Source: Balanoglossus misakiensis
Lineage: Eukaryota; Hemichordata
Direction: 5' to 3'
Assembly: GCA_040954595.2 (NCBI GenBank)
Contig: CM082586.2
Coordinates: 7,750,001-7,814,000, forward strand
DNA: 64,000 nucleotides
Shown here: positions 12,216-22,256 of the stretch, piece by piece
Position numbering within the stretch: the stretch's first letter is position 1
Layout of the letters: the number at the start of each line of letters is the position of its first letter
Made by a program: the position numbers and the translations under genes
Notes under the pieces: generated by a model
Told to the model about the DNA's origin: nothing
What the model saw: only the letters and a program-made list of their open reading frames with translations
The model's database searches: none

Positions 12216-13115
12216 TTGAATGGTGAGAAGTCATATCCACCATACCTCATTCCAGCACCTGAAAAAGACAGTGGTTGCAGAAATGGATTTCCATGGAGTC
12301 AGGCTGATCCTGTAATGAAGGTGTGGATATACCCGGTATGGCGGGAGGGGACGCAGAGTGTCAGTTTTGAACCTCTCACATACCTGTGGCACTGGTTCAA
12401 GGAAGGGCAGAGAAGGAAGAGAAAGATGACAGCAACATTGATGCAGCAACGGAACAAGAGGAAATCAAGTCAGGAAATGGCACCATCAAGGTTGGGAGGT
12501 TCCGGAAAAATTCATCCTCAAGCCACCGAACTCACCAGCTGTTACTATCCATTGGACGATTATATCCATTTTGATATTTCTGGCAGATTTCTTCACCCTA
12601 TCTGGTCACACACTTATAGAAGCTTGTACACGAGATATTTACCTATACTACCACTTTGGAGTGGGTTGATGCTGGGAGACCTGTCCAGATATTACACACA
12701 AAGCTCAACACCCAGAATGCTACATGTACCTGCCATAAACAGAGAGTCCAATGCTTTAGTAGAAACCTGGATGAAGATTGTCAAAGACCAGATCTTGATA
12801 AGGAACACACATCTTCAACCAGGCAGATTTGTGAGAACCATGTTTTGCTCAATTACAGCCCGGTTGCTTGATTCTGGAATGGCACTCCTTCAAGGAAGTT
12901 CTCAGAAGAAACTGAAAGAGAACGATGACAACAGCAACATTGATGAAGCAACTGAACAATGGTGCAAGAGAAAAGCAAGCCAGGAAATGGCACCAACAAG
13001 GTTGGGAGGTTCCGGAAAAATCACCAGCCATTACTACTATCCATTTGACAAATATATCCATATTGATGAGCAAGATTTCACAAGATCAAAGAAGCCATTT
13101 TCGGAAAATGTTTGA
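12216..13115 (+). pseudogene. SWIM/DDE element, copy K2 (DDE glutamate-box region)
   Basis: A 299-codon open frame begins YPPYLIPAPEKDSGCRNGFP, typical of a cysteine/DDE module in KDZ-like proteins, and later has YLPILPLWSGLMLGDLSRY, SNALVETWMKIVKDQI and QPGRFVRTMF. The last group looks like the glutamate box and following helix of a DDE nuclease. Internal repeats of the GGAGGTTCCGGAAAAA block (12495 and 13003) show the frame is partly a mosaic. It runs in another frame into the TatD-like region. Confidence 0.5.
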
Positions 13116-13583
13116 TTCATTTCTGGATGAGGAACCATCAACAGCCTTGATGTCTGAGGAAGATTTGGCAGAGATAAAGAATCCGGACACAGGTAAACCA
13201 CAGGAAAGCCACCAGTCAAATCCTACGATCCCAGTTCCAATGTATGAAACAGAGGCAGAGATACTGGAAACCAATATTTTACCAGAGGCCTGGGACTTGC
13301 ACGTCCACCACGACCGCTCAAGAAGATTCTTGTTTGGGAAGGTATGGAAAGTATCATCGTTTGAATTATTACGAGCACCAGATTTACCACTATGCCAAAA
13401 CACCAGGTGCAATCTATTCATGCCATGGAAGTTTACAGTGAGCCGGACCATTATCCAACTGACCTCAACAGGAGTGAAAACTGGAAGATCGCACTGGGAG
13501 TACACCCGAAAGTTGTCCAGCGGTTGACTGAGGAGGGACTCCGAAAGCTGGGAGAATTAATCCTGCTCCCCGAAGTGTTATGA
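12925..13583 (+). pseudogene. TatD-like metal-dependent hydrolase fragment fused to the K2 element
   Basis: Frame one (12925-13345) has a linker with MFDSFLDEEPSTALMSEED and then LPEAWDLHVHHDRSRR, matching the N-terminal D-x-H-x-H-x-D metal motif of TatD nucleases. After a frameshift near 13345-13400 another frame gives SIHAMEVYSEPDHYPTD and WKIALGVHPKVVQRLTEEG, matching the conserved VGxHP strand. The expected next motif (ALGEIGLD) is missing, so the domain is truncated. TatD family role: metal-dependent DNase/hydrolase. The match rests on motifs only. Confidence 0.6.
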
Positions 13584-13994
13584 AAAAAGAAAATGCATTT
13601 TATCATAATGTACTGCCCCAGACTTTATGCAAACCTCGCAGAAATTTACTCCCAGTCGGCATGAACAAAAACCCGACCAGAGATAAAATCATCACCTTAT
13701 TTTCAACAAGGAACCCCAATATTCTTTTTTAACTATCTGTTTACATTTAGCCTTTTTAAAGAGAAGAGAATATTTGAACTCACATTCTATTTACTTTTGC
13801 TTCACAAACGTTTCTTTGCTTGTATGATTTTGTTAAACCTAACTCACGTGACCAACCTTTTGGTATAGTGACCCTTTCCATGACAAATTACTTATTATAA
13901 GTCATGGATGAAAACAAAGGAAAATAGACTATTAAGTCATAGAGACGCGATTTTTTAGTAATGGGAACTTTCATTGTTTTCTTAATAGGTTAAG

Positions 13995-15060
13995 TTAAAC
14001 AATTGTGCCAAGACTTTGATAAACTGACTGGATCATTCATACATTTTGATGAAACTGTTGAAGCCAACCTGGACAGGCCAGAGGATAGCCTCAACAAAAT
14101 GAATATGTTTAAGTGAGTATTAAAATGTAAATAACAAACAACTATTCAATCTGAGATTCAGATGAAACGAGTGGGTAAAATTGGAAGGGAGAACCATACA
14201 TTTACCTTGTGACTTCAGAATTCCCAAGGGTAGAAAGCCCATCCCCACTCATGATCTTCCATTTTGTAATAATAATAAAAATTATTTTTAACAGGGAGAC
14301 CTTGAGTGACCTGTCCAAAAGGCTGAAGGGTGCATGCCATGAGGCAGATTTGGTCACTCATGGCATGACCAGTGCAGTTATTAGCACAGTTTCACAGTTG
14401 TTGTATGATGCTGCAGACTGTGAAAGGAAGGCATGTCTTGAAGTCCTGGTAAGTGTTAAGTTCACATGTAATGTATTTAAATGATTACGACGATAGTTTT
14501 TTTTTGCTGTGCTTAAATCTGTGGAATACTTGTGTCAATTTAGGGGTTAATTAAATTGAGCCAATTCCCTCTTTATGAGGAGTAGGATATACATTAGCTG
14601 TAGGATATATACAGGTTTTGTTGCTCTAGACCTCTATGCCAGATGACACCCTGATCAATGTGTTCCACACCAATACAAAATACACCTGTATTTTGAGCAT
14701 TTGAAAGTGTCACATTTATCCACTGTGCAATAGAGAATAAGCATGTTTTTGTTGTCTTTTATGTGCGTATACAGTGCTTGGTGTAGTCGCAGCAATGCAT
14801 TTTGGGATAATTGACAAATTACTATTACTGACTAATTATTGTCACACTTTACATTCTGTAGACTTCCAAGAGAGGGAACGAAAGCAAAGGGTCAGCGGAT
14901 CTCCCGCAGGGATTGTAGGGAGAATCAAACTTTGCTGCCAGTCGCAGGTTCGGTTTGAGGTCGCTGCCTGCAAAGTCACCGACAGCGCCGCGATCTTCGA
15001 TGTCCGTGCCTCCTTCCCCGGCAACATCAGGAGAAGCTCATGTGTAAGGAAAATTCTAGA
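13995..15060 (+). pseudogene. decayed gene of unknown family, three exons
   Basis: Exon 13995-14112 (LCQDFDKLTGSFIHFDETVE) joins exon 14295-14448 (TLSDLSKRLKGACHEADLVT, then ADCERKACLEVL) in matching phase 2. A possible third exon starts after CTGTAG at about 14862 (TSKRGNESKGSADLPQGL) but meets TAG, then continues Ser/Pro-rich. Splice signals and phases look real; I do not recognise the family. Its position just 5' of an IS5-like DDE fragment suggests it may be that element's N-terminal region. Confidence 0.4.
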
Positions 15061-15274
15061 CTACTAATAAAATATGTTGATACTGTTTGACCAATATTTT
15101 AATGTCAATGGCCATTCAAATGGGACCACAGTGTCCTTGACGCTATTTTTCAACCATGAAATTGTCAGCAGTTAGATTTTGGAAGGGCCCAAGTAGAGTG
15201 TGGACCTGTGTTCATTCATTTACAAAGAAGTTTGGCCCCGCCAGAAAATTATGTGGTAAAGACAAATTTCTTTT

Positions 15275-15654
15275 AGTTCTGGGGTTACTGCATAGGGATT
15301 TGGCCAAAAGAATTTGGCATTTCAAAGGCTAGTGTGAGTAATATTTGTGTAACTTGGATAGGGTTTCTTGCAAGGGAGTTAAAATCAATGAAAGATGTAG
15401 TTCTTCAGCATCTACCCTAAAAATTCTCCTCTGAGTTGCAATTTAGACGTTGTTGTCACATAAACGACTGTACTGAATTGTTAATTGAGACACCAGGCAT
15501 CAGATTACAAGCATGGTCAGACTACAAGCACCACCAAACAGGCAATCCGCACCCATTGATAAAGAATCTGGTCGTCCCATTTGCATTGGATATAACAAAG
15601 GAAACTGCAAATGGGGACAAACATATCTTGACAACAAATTTTCGACTGCGGTAG
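15275..15654 (+). pseudogene. IS5-like (DDE_Tnp_4 type) transposase fragment
   Basis: HRDLAK then, after a one-base shift, EFGISKASVSNICVTWIGFL gives a helix-turn-helix followed by LARELKSMKDV. From 15445 another frame reads HINDCTELLIETPGIRLQAW and SDYKHHQTGN, resembling the DDE_Tnp_4 core (first Asp in I-x-D-C-T-E). The rest of the catalytic domain is not recognisable. Confidence 0.65.
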
Positions 15655-15899
15655 AAAGTAAGTAAGCCCAATTCAAGAGGAAGCTGAGTTTAGACATTTC
15701 AGTGGCCATTGGCAACACCACCAAGAAGTCGAGGGTCAAACAAGTGCGAATTATAGAAGCTGGGCAACAAGCAACAGTTCGAACAACAAGAAAAGTTGCT
15801 GGGCAGCTTGGAAGTCACAAACGATGCAGTCACCACATGCGCTAGAGAAAAAGCCAAGAAATCACTTAAATAAGGTATTGGGCTTGTTAGTGAATTTGA

Positions 15900-16560
15900 T
15901 GAACAACTGGTGGAAAAAATAATAAGAAAACCGAAATTAAACGTATACAGAAAAACATTACTGAAACCAAACTTTTATTCATTGATGAAATATCGATGTT
16001 GTCTGCAAAACTCTTCTTGGAGGTAAGAATCTCTGGATGAAAAACATGTTGGTTCATCGAGTTGACCGAGTTTAACAAAGTGAAATTTTGAATTGCCAAA
16101 ATGTAAAACATTTCAAGCATCAGATTGATTTTTGATAGAACATACCCCAAGAAAGATGTAAAGAAGATGTGTCAGTTGAATCTTCTTCAAGGCGTAAAAA
16201 GAAACGTTGTCCAAGGAAGAGTATTAAGAAAGTGAAAGACAACTGAAAAGGGTGGAAAAAGGCAAAGCAAGTTTGCCCTGGGGAAGGATGTTCTGCCTCT
16301 GTCGTCTAATCCACATGCACAACTATGAAATGCATGGAGAAAGAGGTTGCAACAAAAAAACAATGAGGATAGGTCTTCACTGATAGTGCCTGTGTGATTG
16401 TACCAATGGCATTGTCAAGCTGTCGGATTGACAAACAACTCCCTTGACTTTGAGTTTGCACGGATTCTAGAAGCCAGCTGTACAAGAACGCAATTACAGC
16501 ATCAGTGCAGGAATGTAGGAAGAGCGCTACAAAAAAAGAGGGACCACTGACATCTGAACA
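15900..16560 (+). pseudogene. PIF1 helicase Walker B fragment, isolated copy 0 (no YR insertion)
   Basis: The frame reads EFDEQLVEKI and, past a one-base deletion, IQKNITETKLLFIDEISML and SAKLFLE up to a GAG|GTAAG donor at 16022/16023. LLFIDEISML is a textbook PIF1 motif II. Unlike the array copies it keeps LFI before DEISM, and its EQLVEKI stretch is not preceded by YR sequence. Downstream to about 16560 it matches the array, including a degraded form of the conserved unknown frame. It appears to predate the array copies. Confidence 0.7.
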
Positions 16561-17015
16561 AGGGTTTATAAAACCCTAACAATAACTGAAGAAGGAGAAA
16601 CTGCATCAACTTCAGACTAGGAAAGTGAAGAAATAAAAACTGGCGACACTGCAGTCATCAACTTCAGAACCATCAACAGGCAACTACTTTTCACCGAATC
16701 TATTCATTGTATTGATATTAAATTTTTTGAAATTTTATTTGACAATGTGTAATTTTTATGATGAATAATGAATAAATGTCAAATTATTTAATTATTAAAT
16801 TGATTTTGTTGTTACAAGCATTATTATTATAGACCGTATTAAAAGATTATTAGCAGCAATAATATTTTATTTGTCTTTCATATTTCTTTGAGAGACAAAG
16901 GTGACATTGACGCGTGCTCTCAAGGGTGTAATTGTTGCTTATCCATCAAGTTCAGCTCAGATTTCAGCTGACCCAGTATCTGTGCTGGCAGACATAACTT
17001 TTGGAGTGTCAGCCA

Positions 17016-17330
17016 AGAAGTGCTGGAGAAGGATGGGGAGGGAGGTGTTATTTGTACAAAGCAGAAACAACTGTGTGAGCATCTGATCAAAGAGTTTACA
17101 TCGCCAGGATTGTTTATATGCGGAGAGAGAGAGAGGAATGTATACTTGTTCCTGAAGAAGCCCTGGCACAGTTTCAGCTTGTGGTGGACACGGCCCTGGA
17201 GATACGGTATCCGGAGTATTTGAAGTATATAGCTATGTTGAGAGCTTTGCGCAAGGAACGTCAGTCTCCAGCAATGGTCAGCATGGTATTGGCATTAGTT
17301 TGTTCCAAGGAACAACGCTGAAGTGATGAA
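17016..17330 (+). other. unknown exon-like segment resembling the 5' end of the YR element
   Basis: The frame VLEKDGEGGVICTKQKQLC at 17019-17075 closely matches the YR start LENDGEGSVICDTNPKEH, also at nucleotide level (CTGGAGAAGGATGGGGAGGG at 17023). It continues CEHLIKEFTSPGLFICG; in another frame, CILVPEEALAQFQLVV and IRYPEYLKYIAMLRAL lead to a stop at 17321. Family unknown. It may be a distant YR relative or the cellular exon from which the YR 5' end derives. Confidence 0.35.
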
Positions 17331-17534
17331 GATGATCGCTTAGATATGAAATTATGAAAACTGCCCCTGTTAAGTGTTATTCCAAAACGATTCTTCATGC
17401 GCATGAAATAGTCTTTTCGTAAAAACTCCCAAATACAGTTGAAATTTGATATATTATAGTTAAAAATATCTTGAGTATTGACAAGCTGTCAGGAAGTTAA
17501 ACCAGGGAGGACTGAAGAGTTGACGAATGCAACA

Positions 17535-18150
17535 CAAAGCGAAAAAGACAGTGGTTGCAGAAATGGATTTCCATGGAGTCAGGCTGATCCTCTAAGGAAG
17601 GGGTGGATATATGGCGGGTGGGGGCACAGAGTGTCAGTTTTGAACCTCTCACATACCTGTGGCACTAGTTCAAGGAAGGGCAGAGAAGGAAGAGGACGAT
17701 GACAGCAACATTGATGCAGCAACAGAACAATCAGGTGCAAGAGAAAAGCAAGCCAGGAAATGGCACCAACAAGGTAGGTTCCGGAAAAATCATACTCAAG
17801 CCACCAAACTCACCAGTCGTTCCTATCCATTGGACGATTAGACTATTTTGATAAGCAAGATTTCACAAGATCAAAGAAGCCAGTTTCGGAAAAATGTTTG
17901 ATTCATTTCTGGATGAGGAACCATCAACAGCCATGATGTCTGAGTGATATTCGGCAGAGATAGAGAATCTGGATCAGACCAACAGTGAGGACACAGGTAA
18001 ACCACAGGAAAGCCACCAGTCAAATGCTACGATCCCAGTTCCAATGTATCAAATGGAGGCAGAGATACTTCATGCAACACCTCGCAGAGATTTACTCCCA
18101 GTCGGCATGAACGAAAACCCGACCAGAGATAAAATCATCACCTTATTTTC
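17535..18150 (+). pseudogene. SWIM/DDE element remnant, copy K3
   Basis: Starts with KDSGCRNGFPWSQADP as in copy K2, then skips the glutamate-box region, keeps the pre-TatD block (MFDSFLDEEPSTAMMSE in one frame) and TIPVPMYQMEAEIL. It then jumps to sequence matching 13624-13710, so most of the TatD region is deleted. Several stops. Confidence 0.55.
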
Positions 18151-18820
18151 TTAGTATCTTAGCACATTTATGTGGCAGTGGCAATAAATGCATTAGAATA
18201 CGTGTCATAACATCCGTTGCATGAATCAAAGATGGCTGAAATGTTGGCAGATTCTCCCTAGATGTGCGTGGCCTGTGGTACACTGTTAGACGACAAACAC
18301 TATAGTTTGGTACACGGTTGTAGTAACGCTGACATCGACATTTCACACTGTTTGCAAGAGTGGGGAGACGTTTGCCTTTCTGCTGAGAATAAAGACCAGG
18401 CCATTTGCTCAAAGTGTAATTATAAACTTGATCCATGAAAAGAATTCTGAGTTCAAGTCTATTTGCAATCATAGTAGTAGGTTCGAAACCTTTTATATTA
18501 GCCGTACTTTGATGGATGAATACCTGTTATTTTGTTTCAAGTTAATTTTAAATTTAAGCAATTGAAATGCGGGTAGATGTATATGTAAAAATCTCTCAAA
18601 AGCAGGAAAATATAATTTACCATTGCGGTTTCATTGCATAATAACTGTTTTGTTTCAATTACACTCAGTGTACATGAAAGAATTATTTTCAAATGAAAAC
18701 AATCTGCTGGTATTCTTCTTTCTCTACTATATTAATTGAAAAATAAGACTAGCACAGCACAATATTAATTTTACAAAGCCAATGCATTATACTTAAGTAA
18801 AGTGTGATGAAAACTAAATA
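18150..18820. other. no gene recognised
   Basis: AT-rich spacer. A 109-codon minus-strand frame (18143-18472) has no recognisable motif. Confidence 0.4.
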
Positions 18821-18955
18821 AACCATTTCTTAGTATCTGCTTATAGTCATAACATTTCTAATTCTTCTTCAGGAGTCACATATACAAATGTGACTACCAG
18901 CACAACACATCGGCCAATATTCCCCAAACCAACTGGCCCCAATGTTTGCAGCACG

Positions 18956-19068
18956 AAGAACTGGTGGAAAAAATAATGAAGGAAACCGAAATGAAACGTA
19001 TACAGAAAAACATTACTGAAACCAAACTTGATGAAATATCAATGTTGTCTGCAAAACTCTTCTTGGAG
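18956..19068 (+). pseudogene. PIF1 helicase motif II (Walker B) exon, unit 1
   Basis: From the direct repeat the frame reads EELVEKIMKETEMKRIQKNI, then TETKLDEISMLSAKLFLE and a GAG|GTAAG donor. DEISMLSAKLF is PIF1 motif II. Three residues (LFI) present in copy 0 are missing, an in-frame 9-nt deletion that removes the hydrophobic strand before the DE pair and probably inactivates the ATPase. No motif III (GDFxQLPP) follows after the intron. Confidence 0.75.
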
Positions 19069-19352
19069 GTAAGAAACTCTGAACGAAAAATAACATGTGG
19101 TTCACTGGTTGACTGAGTTTTACAAACTGAAATTTTTAATTGCCAATGTAAAACATTTCAAGCAAACGTCAATACTTTTCTTGCATCAGATTTTTGATCC
19201 TTGATACAACACACCCCAAGAAAGATGTAAAGAAGAAGTGTCAGTTGAATCTTCGTCAAGGCGTAACAAGAAAGGGTGTCCGAGGAAGAGTATTAAGAAA
19301 GTGAAAGACAGCTGAAAAGGGTGGACAAAGGCAAAGTTTACTCTGGGAAGGG

Positions 19353-19631
19353 ATGTTCTGCCTCTGTCGTCTAATCCACATGCACAACTATGAAATGCAT
19401 GCCCTCATCAAGGAGAAAGAGGTTGCAACAAAAACACAACGGGGGATAGGTTTTCACAGAGAGTGCCTGTACGATATTGCAATGGCATTGTCATGTGGAT
19501 TGACAGACAACTCCCTTGACTTTGAGTTTACACGGATTCTAGAAGCCACCTGTACAAGAACGCAATTACAGCATCAGTGGAGGAATGTAGGAAGAGAGCT
19601 GCAAAAAAGAAAGGTCCAAGAGCCAGCCTGA
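19353..19631 (+). other. conserved unknown frame, unit 1
   Basis: Reads MHALIKEKEVATKTQ, FHRECLYDIAMALSCGLTDN, DFEFTRILEATCTRTQLQ and WRNVGRELQKRK. It recurs in every unit with few changes and looks like real coding sequence, helical and basic at the end. Family not recognised. It follows the PIF1 Walker B exon by about 300 bp. Confidence 0.4.
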
Positions 19632-20387
19632 AGAAAGTGGTGACATCCAAACAAGGGTTCATAAAACCTAATCACCAAGTAAAGTAGGACAAACTGCATT
19701 AACTTCAGACTCGGAAAATGAAGAAACAGCAACTTGGGGGACACTACAGAACCAACAACAGACAACTCACTAAATGAAGATACACCAACTGCAGAGACAG
19801 TAACAGGGTCACGACAATGGCGACTGCGAGCAAGTTGTCCAGTGTGCTTGATCCTGACATCCACAATTTTTTCGTGGGAGGCAAGCGTTCTCAGAGTACC
19901 AAGATAAGATGATTGAAGACATATTCTGAAAACATTGCAAGAGCCCATGTATTTGTGGTAAGGCAGCGTGACAGTCCTCTGAAAGCTGCCATACACAGAA
20001 TCACCGTGAAAAAATACCCAGTATATGACTGAGTCAGGGCTTCCATTAGAAAGAAACAGAAGCAGAAGCTTTAACTGTTTAACTGTTGGCATTAACCTGA
20101 TGACATATTGCCGCCCCTCTGTTATGGAATAACCTTCCAATTGATGTTCACTTCTCTGATAGCCTTCTCTCATTATGCATATTGCCAGAAGGCCAAATTA
20201 ATATCCTTTCCACTATGAGGCTCAGCAAATGAAATTTTATTTTTAATTTTAAATGTCACGAATGTTCCCCTTTTTGAAGTTTTGGAAGATCATCTTATCA
20301 ACAAGTTCAAATAGAGTATGTAATACCTAAAATTGAAAATACTTTGAAAACATAACAGAGAGAGGTATTTGAATCGCTACATGGAAA

Positions 20388-20606
20388 TCACATCAAAAGA
20401 AAACAATCGGTGACGGTAGATGTGACTGTCCCAGATACAATGTTAAGTATAGCTCATATTCAATGACGTATTCTGTGTCAAAGAAAGTTGTTGATTTTTC
20501 AGTTGTACAAGTGAGTGAGGTTTCTTCATCTGTTGCCATGGAGAAAGAAGGCTTCCAGCGAGTCGTGGAAAATATGGCTGCCTATGGTGTTGAACCAAAC
20601 ACAGTC
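20388..20606 (+). pseudogene. Kolobok-like DDE transposase fragment, unit 1
   Basis: The frame reads SHQKKTIGDGRCDCPRYNVK, YSSYSMTYSVSKKVVDFSVV and QVSEVSSSVAMEKEGF. The pattern GDGRCDxPxxxxKYxxYS followed by V-D-F-x-x-V-Q-x-x-E-V and A-M-E-K-E-G is what I know from Kolobok-like DDE transposases, where the Asp of GDGRCD is catalytic. The next expected catalytic block (TDRH.. / HQFDVWH) is absent. Dead fragment. Confidence 0.5.
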
Positions 20607-20769
20607 GCTATTAACAGAAGTGTTTGAATTACAAGGGAGGGATGCAGGAGAATGTGTTAGCCAGTTAGGAAACGCCATATTAGACATAAATAACCCCATG
20701 AACTGGCTATTATGGACCATCCATGAAAATATAAAATGTGATTATGACCTGAGGACAGCATTTGTATGA
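20515..20769 (+). other. 84-codon frame overlapping the Kolobok-like fragment, unit 1
   Basis: After the DDE fragment an open frame continues FELQGRDAGECVSQLGNAIL and NPMNWLLWTIHENIKCDYD. It is kept in units 1, 3 and 4 and lost in unit 2. The conserved part is 20610-20769. Function unknown. Confidence 0.3.
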
Positions 20770-20814
20770 GGTTGGGGTCTTGTCTACCTCTTACCGGTAG
20801 ACATCTCTGCTGCA

Positions 20815-20985
20815 GTGAGAGGCAAATGTAAGAAGTTAATTAAGCCCACCGCGGAAAGGACCAGGGGTGGTGTCAAGAAATTAATCACTGATTCAGTACA
20901 CAATAGTCACAACGTATTAATTCTTGGCCAGGCAGGAACAGGCAAAACCCATTTATTTAAGAAAATCTTAAAGCTGCACAGTTGA
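20815..20985 (+). pseudogene. PIF1 helicase Walker A exon, unit 1
   Basis: The frame reads VKKLITDSVHNSHNVLILGQ then AGTGKTHLFKKILKLHS and a stop. GQAGTGKT (20926-20949) is the PIF1 P-loop. The continuation expected in PIF1 (about 25 residues, then TATTGIAA) is found 1.2 kb downstream at 22157. Confidence 0.75.
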
Positions 20986-21175
20986 TGGCAAATACCATTT
21001 TGGGTATATTTGTATTTTGTGAAATAAACATTGATATACAAACCTTTAACATGAAAATAATTGCCCTACCGATGGACTCGGGTCAAATTTACTCATATAA
21101 CAATATAAGCTTCATAGAAAAAGTCCGATGGTAAACAACATGTTTACATGAACCGCCGATACTACACGGAAACTG

Positions 21176-21261
21176 TGACGTCACAATCACGAGACCAGCG
21201 TGAATTGGAGACGTGAGGACGTGGCTTCATTCACGCGCATGTGCATGCTGTCAACATGGAG
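21176..21261 (+). promoter_or_regulatory. CRE site and ATG-bearing first exon, unit 1
   Basis: A perfect CRE palindrome TGACGTCA (21176-21183) lies 73 bp upstream of CAACATGGAG|GTGAGT, an ATG in good context two codons before a strong donor. This looks like a promoter and first exon. The next acceptors are at 21545/21546 (MVYEQ frame) and 21972/21973 (TSSDADYSP frame), both in phase with it. Confidence 0.5.
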
Positions 21262-21545
21262 GTGAGTGTTCATGAATAAACATGAAAAAGTTTTATACTA
21301 TACGTATCTTTTGTTTACTCTTAGGATATCTAGTTTCAGGGTGATCTCTCTTTTTTTTTGTTTTATGAGACTGGTTGTCGTAAGCGGAGGCATATTTTGG
21401 TGATTGGAAGAACAACTTGACGATAAAAATCGTTGATACACGTGTACGTTATTAGCTAGATGCATGTCTGCGGATTTCTAACACTGGGAACTGTAATCGT
21501 TTGGTCTGTATTCGTAATAGAAAAGTGTTCTTTTTTAGCTTTCAG

Positions 21546-21779
21546 ATGGTTTACGAACAAGTCCGCTTTGCATTTGTTCATGAAAATATCAACAACGGTA
21601 TCGTGTTGACAAAAGAGCCGAATACCATGGGGAAATCACGAGGGGCCGGGAGGGATTGTATATATTACCGTGAATTACATGCATGTCAAAACATATATAC
21701 AAATTGCACCTCTACCGACATGATGTACTGGTATAAGGATATTTGTGCCATGAAAGTTACGAAACCAAGACATAAATGA
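21546..21779 (+). CDS. small unknown protein frame (MVYEQVRF type), unit 1
   Basis: Starts right after TAGCTTTCAG: MVYEQVRFAFVHENINNG, then IVLTKEPNTMGK, HACQNIYTNCTSTDMMYWYK and a stop. In unit 1 the preceding AG is an intact acceptor; in units 2-4 it has changed to CGG. Five Cys in 77 residues; no family recognised. Recurs in all four units. Confidence 0.35.
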   Translation: MVYEQVRFAFVHENINNGIVLTKEPNTMGKSRGAGRDCIYYRELHACQNIYTNCTSTDMMYWYKDICAMKVTKPRHK

Positions 21780-21972
21780 TATTTTTGGCGAATTTCGACG
21801 CCCAAGTAACAAAAATATATACCTAAGGAGTCATATTCAGGACATGTTTTATGTATATCAAAACAAAAGCTTATGTACTAATGCTAGTGCAGGGCCTGAG
21901 TGTAGGGTTGGTTTTATTTTCAAAATAACAGGAAATTAGTAATTATATGTGTAGAATTTGCTTGTTTTTCAG

Positions 21973-22130
21973 ACGAGTTCTGACGCGGACTATAGTCCAA
22001 CTCAGGAAAGGTCCTGCATTCAAAGAGGTAAAAAAAAGGTTGTGGTCGTGGACGAGGACGAGGAAGAGGTAGAGGAAGTCAGAGAGGACCAGAATTTGGA
22101 GGAGAAATTGTGCCAGAAGAAAGAAACATA
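21973..22130 (+). other. acidic / RG-rich exon, unit 1
   Basis: After TGTTTTTCAG the frame reads TSSDADYSPTQERSCIQRGK, then VVVVDEDEEEVEEVRED and a stop. It joins in phase to ATGGAG at 21256. The +1 frame encodes a perfect RG repeat (RGRGRGRGRGRGS), so either frame could be the original one. Confidence 0.3.
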
Positions 22131-22138
22131 AGACTTAG

Positions 22139-22256
22139 AGTGAGGGAAAGGGGCTGACGGCCACTACTGGCATTGCGGCAAGTCTCCTACCTAGCAGGAA
22201 AACCATCCACCTTTTCATTGCATTGATGGACGGTCAATACACCGATCAAGAACTGG
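22139..22256 (+). pseudogene. PIF1 helicase motif Ib exon, unit 1 (left half of the YR insertion site)
   Basis: The frame reads LTATTGIAASLLPSRKTIHL then FIALMDGQYTDQEL. TATTGIAA and TIHLF...DGQYT are the conserved PIF1 region between Walker A and Walker B. The frame stops being PIF1 exactly at AAGAACTGG (22248-22256). Confidence 0.75.

Noticed and set aside
18478-18492. GGTTCGAAACC as a tRNA/SINE B box
   Set aside because: No A box at the right distance and no cloverleaf.
19574-20173. 199-codon minus-strand frame in the array (also at 25252)
   Set aside because: Opposite to conserved plus-strand coding; no recognisable motif, and lost in units 3 and 4 through a deletion.
22018-22130. RG-repeat (RGG-box) protein in the second frame of the acidic exon
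   Set aside because: Its frame is closed by a TAA just upstream and ends at the PIF1 border; kept only as an alternative reading.
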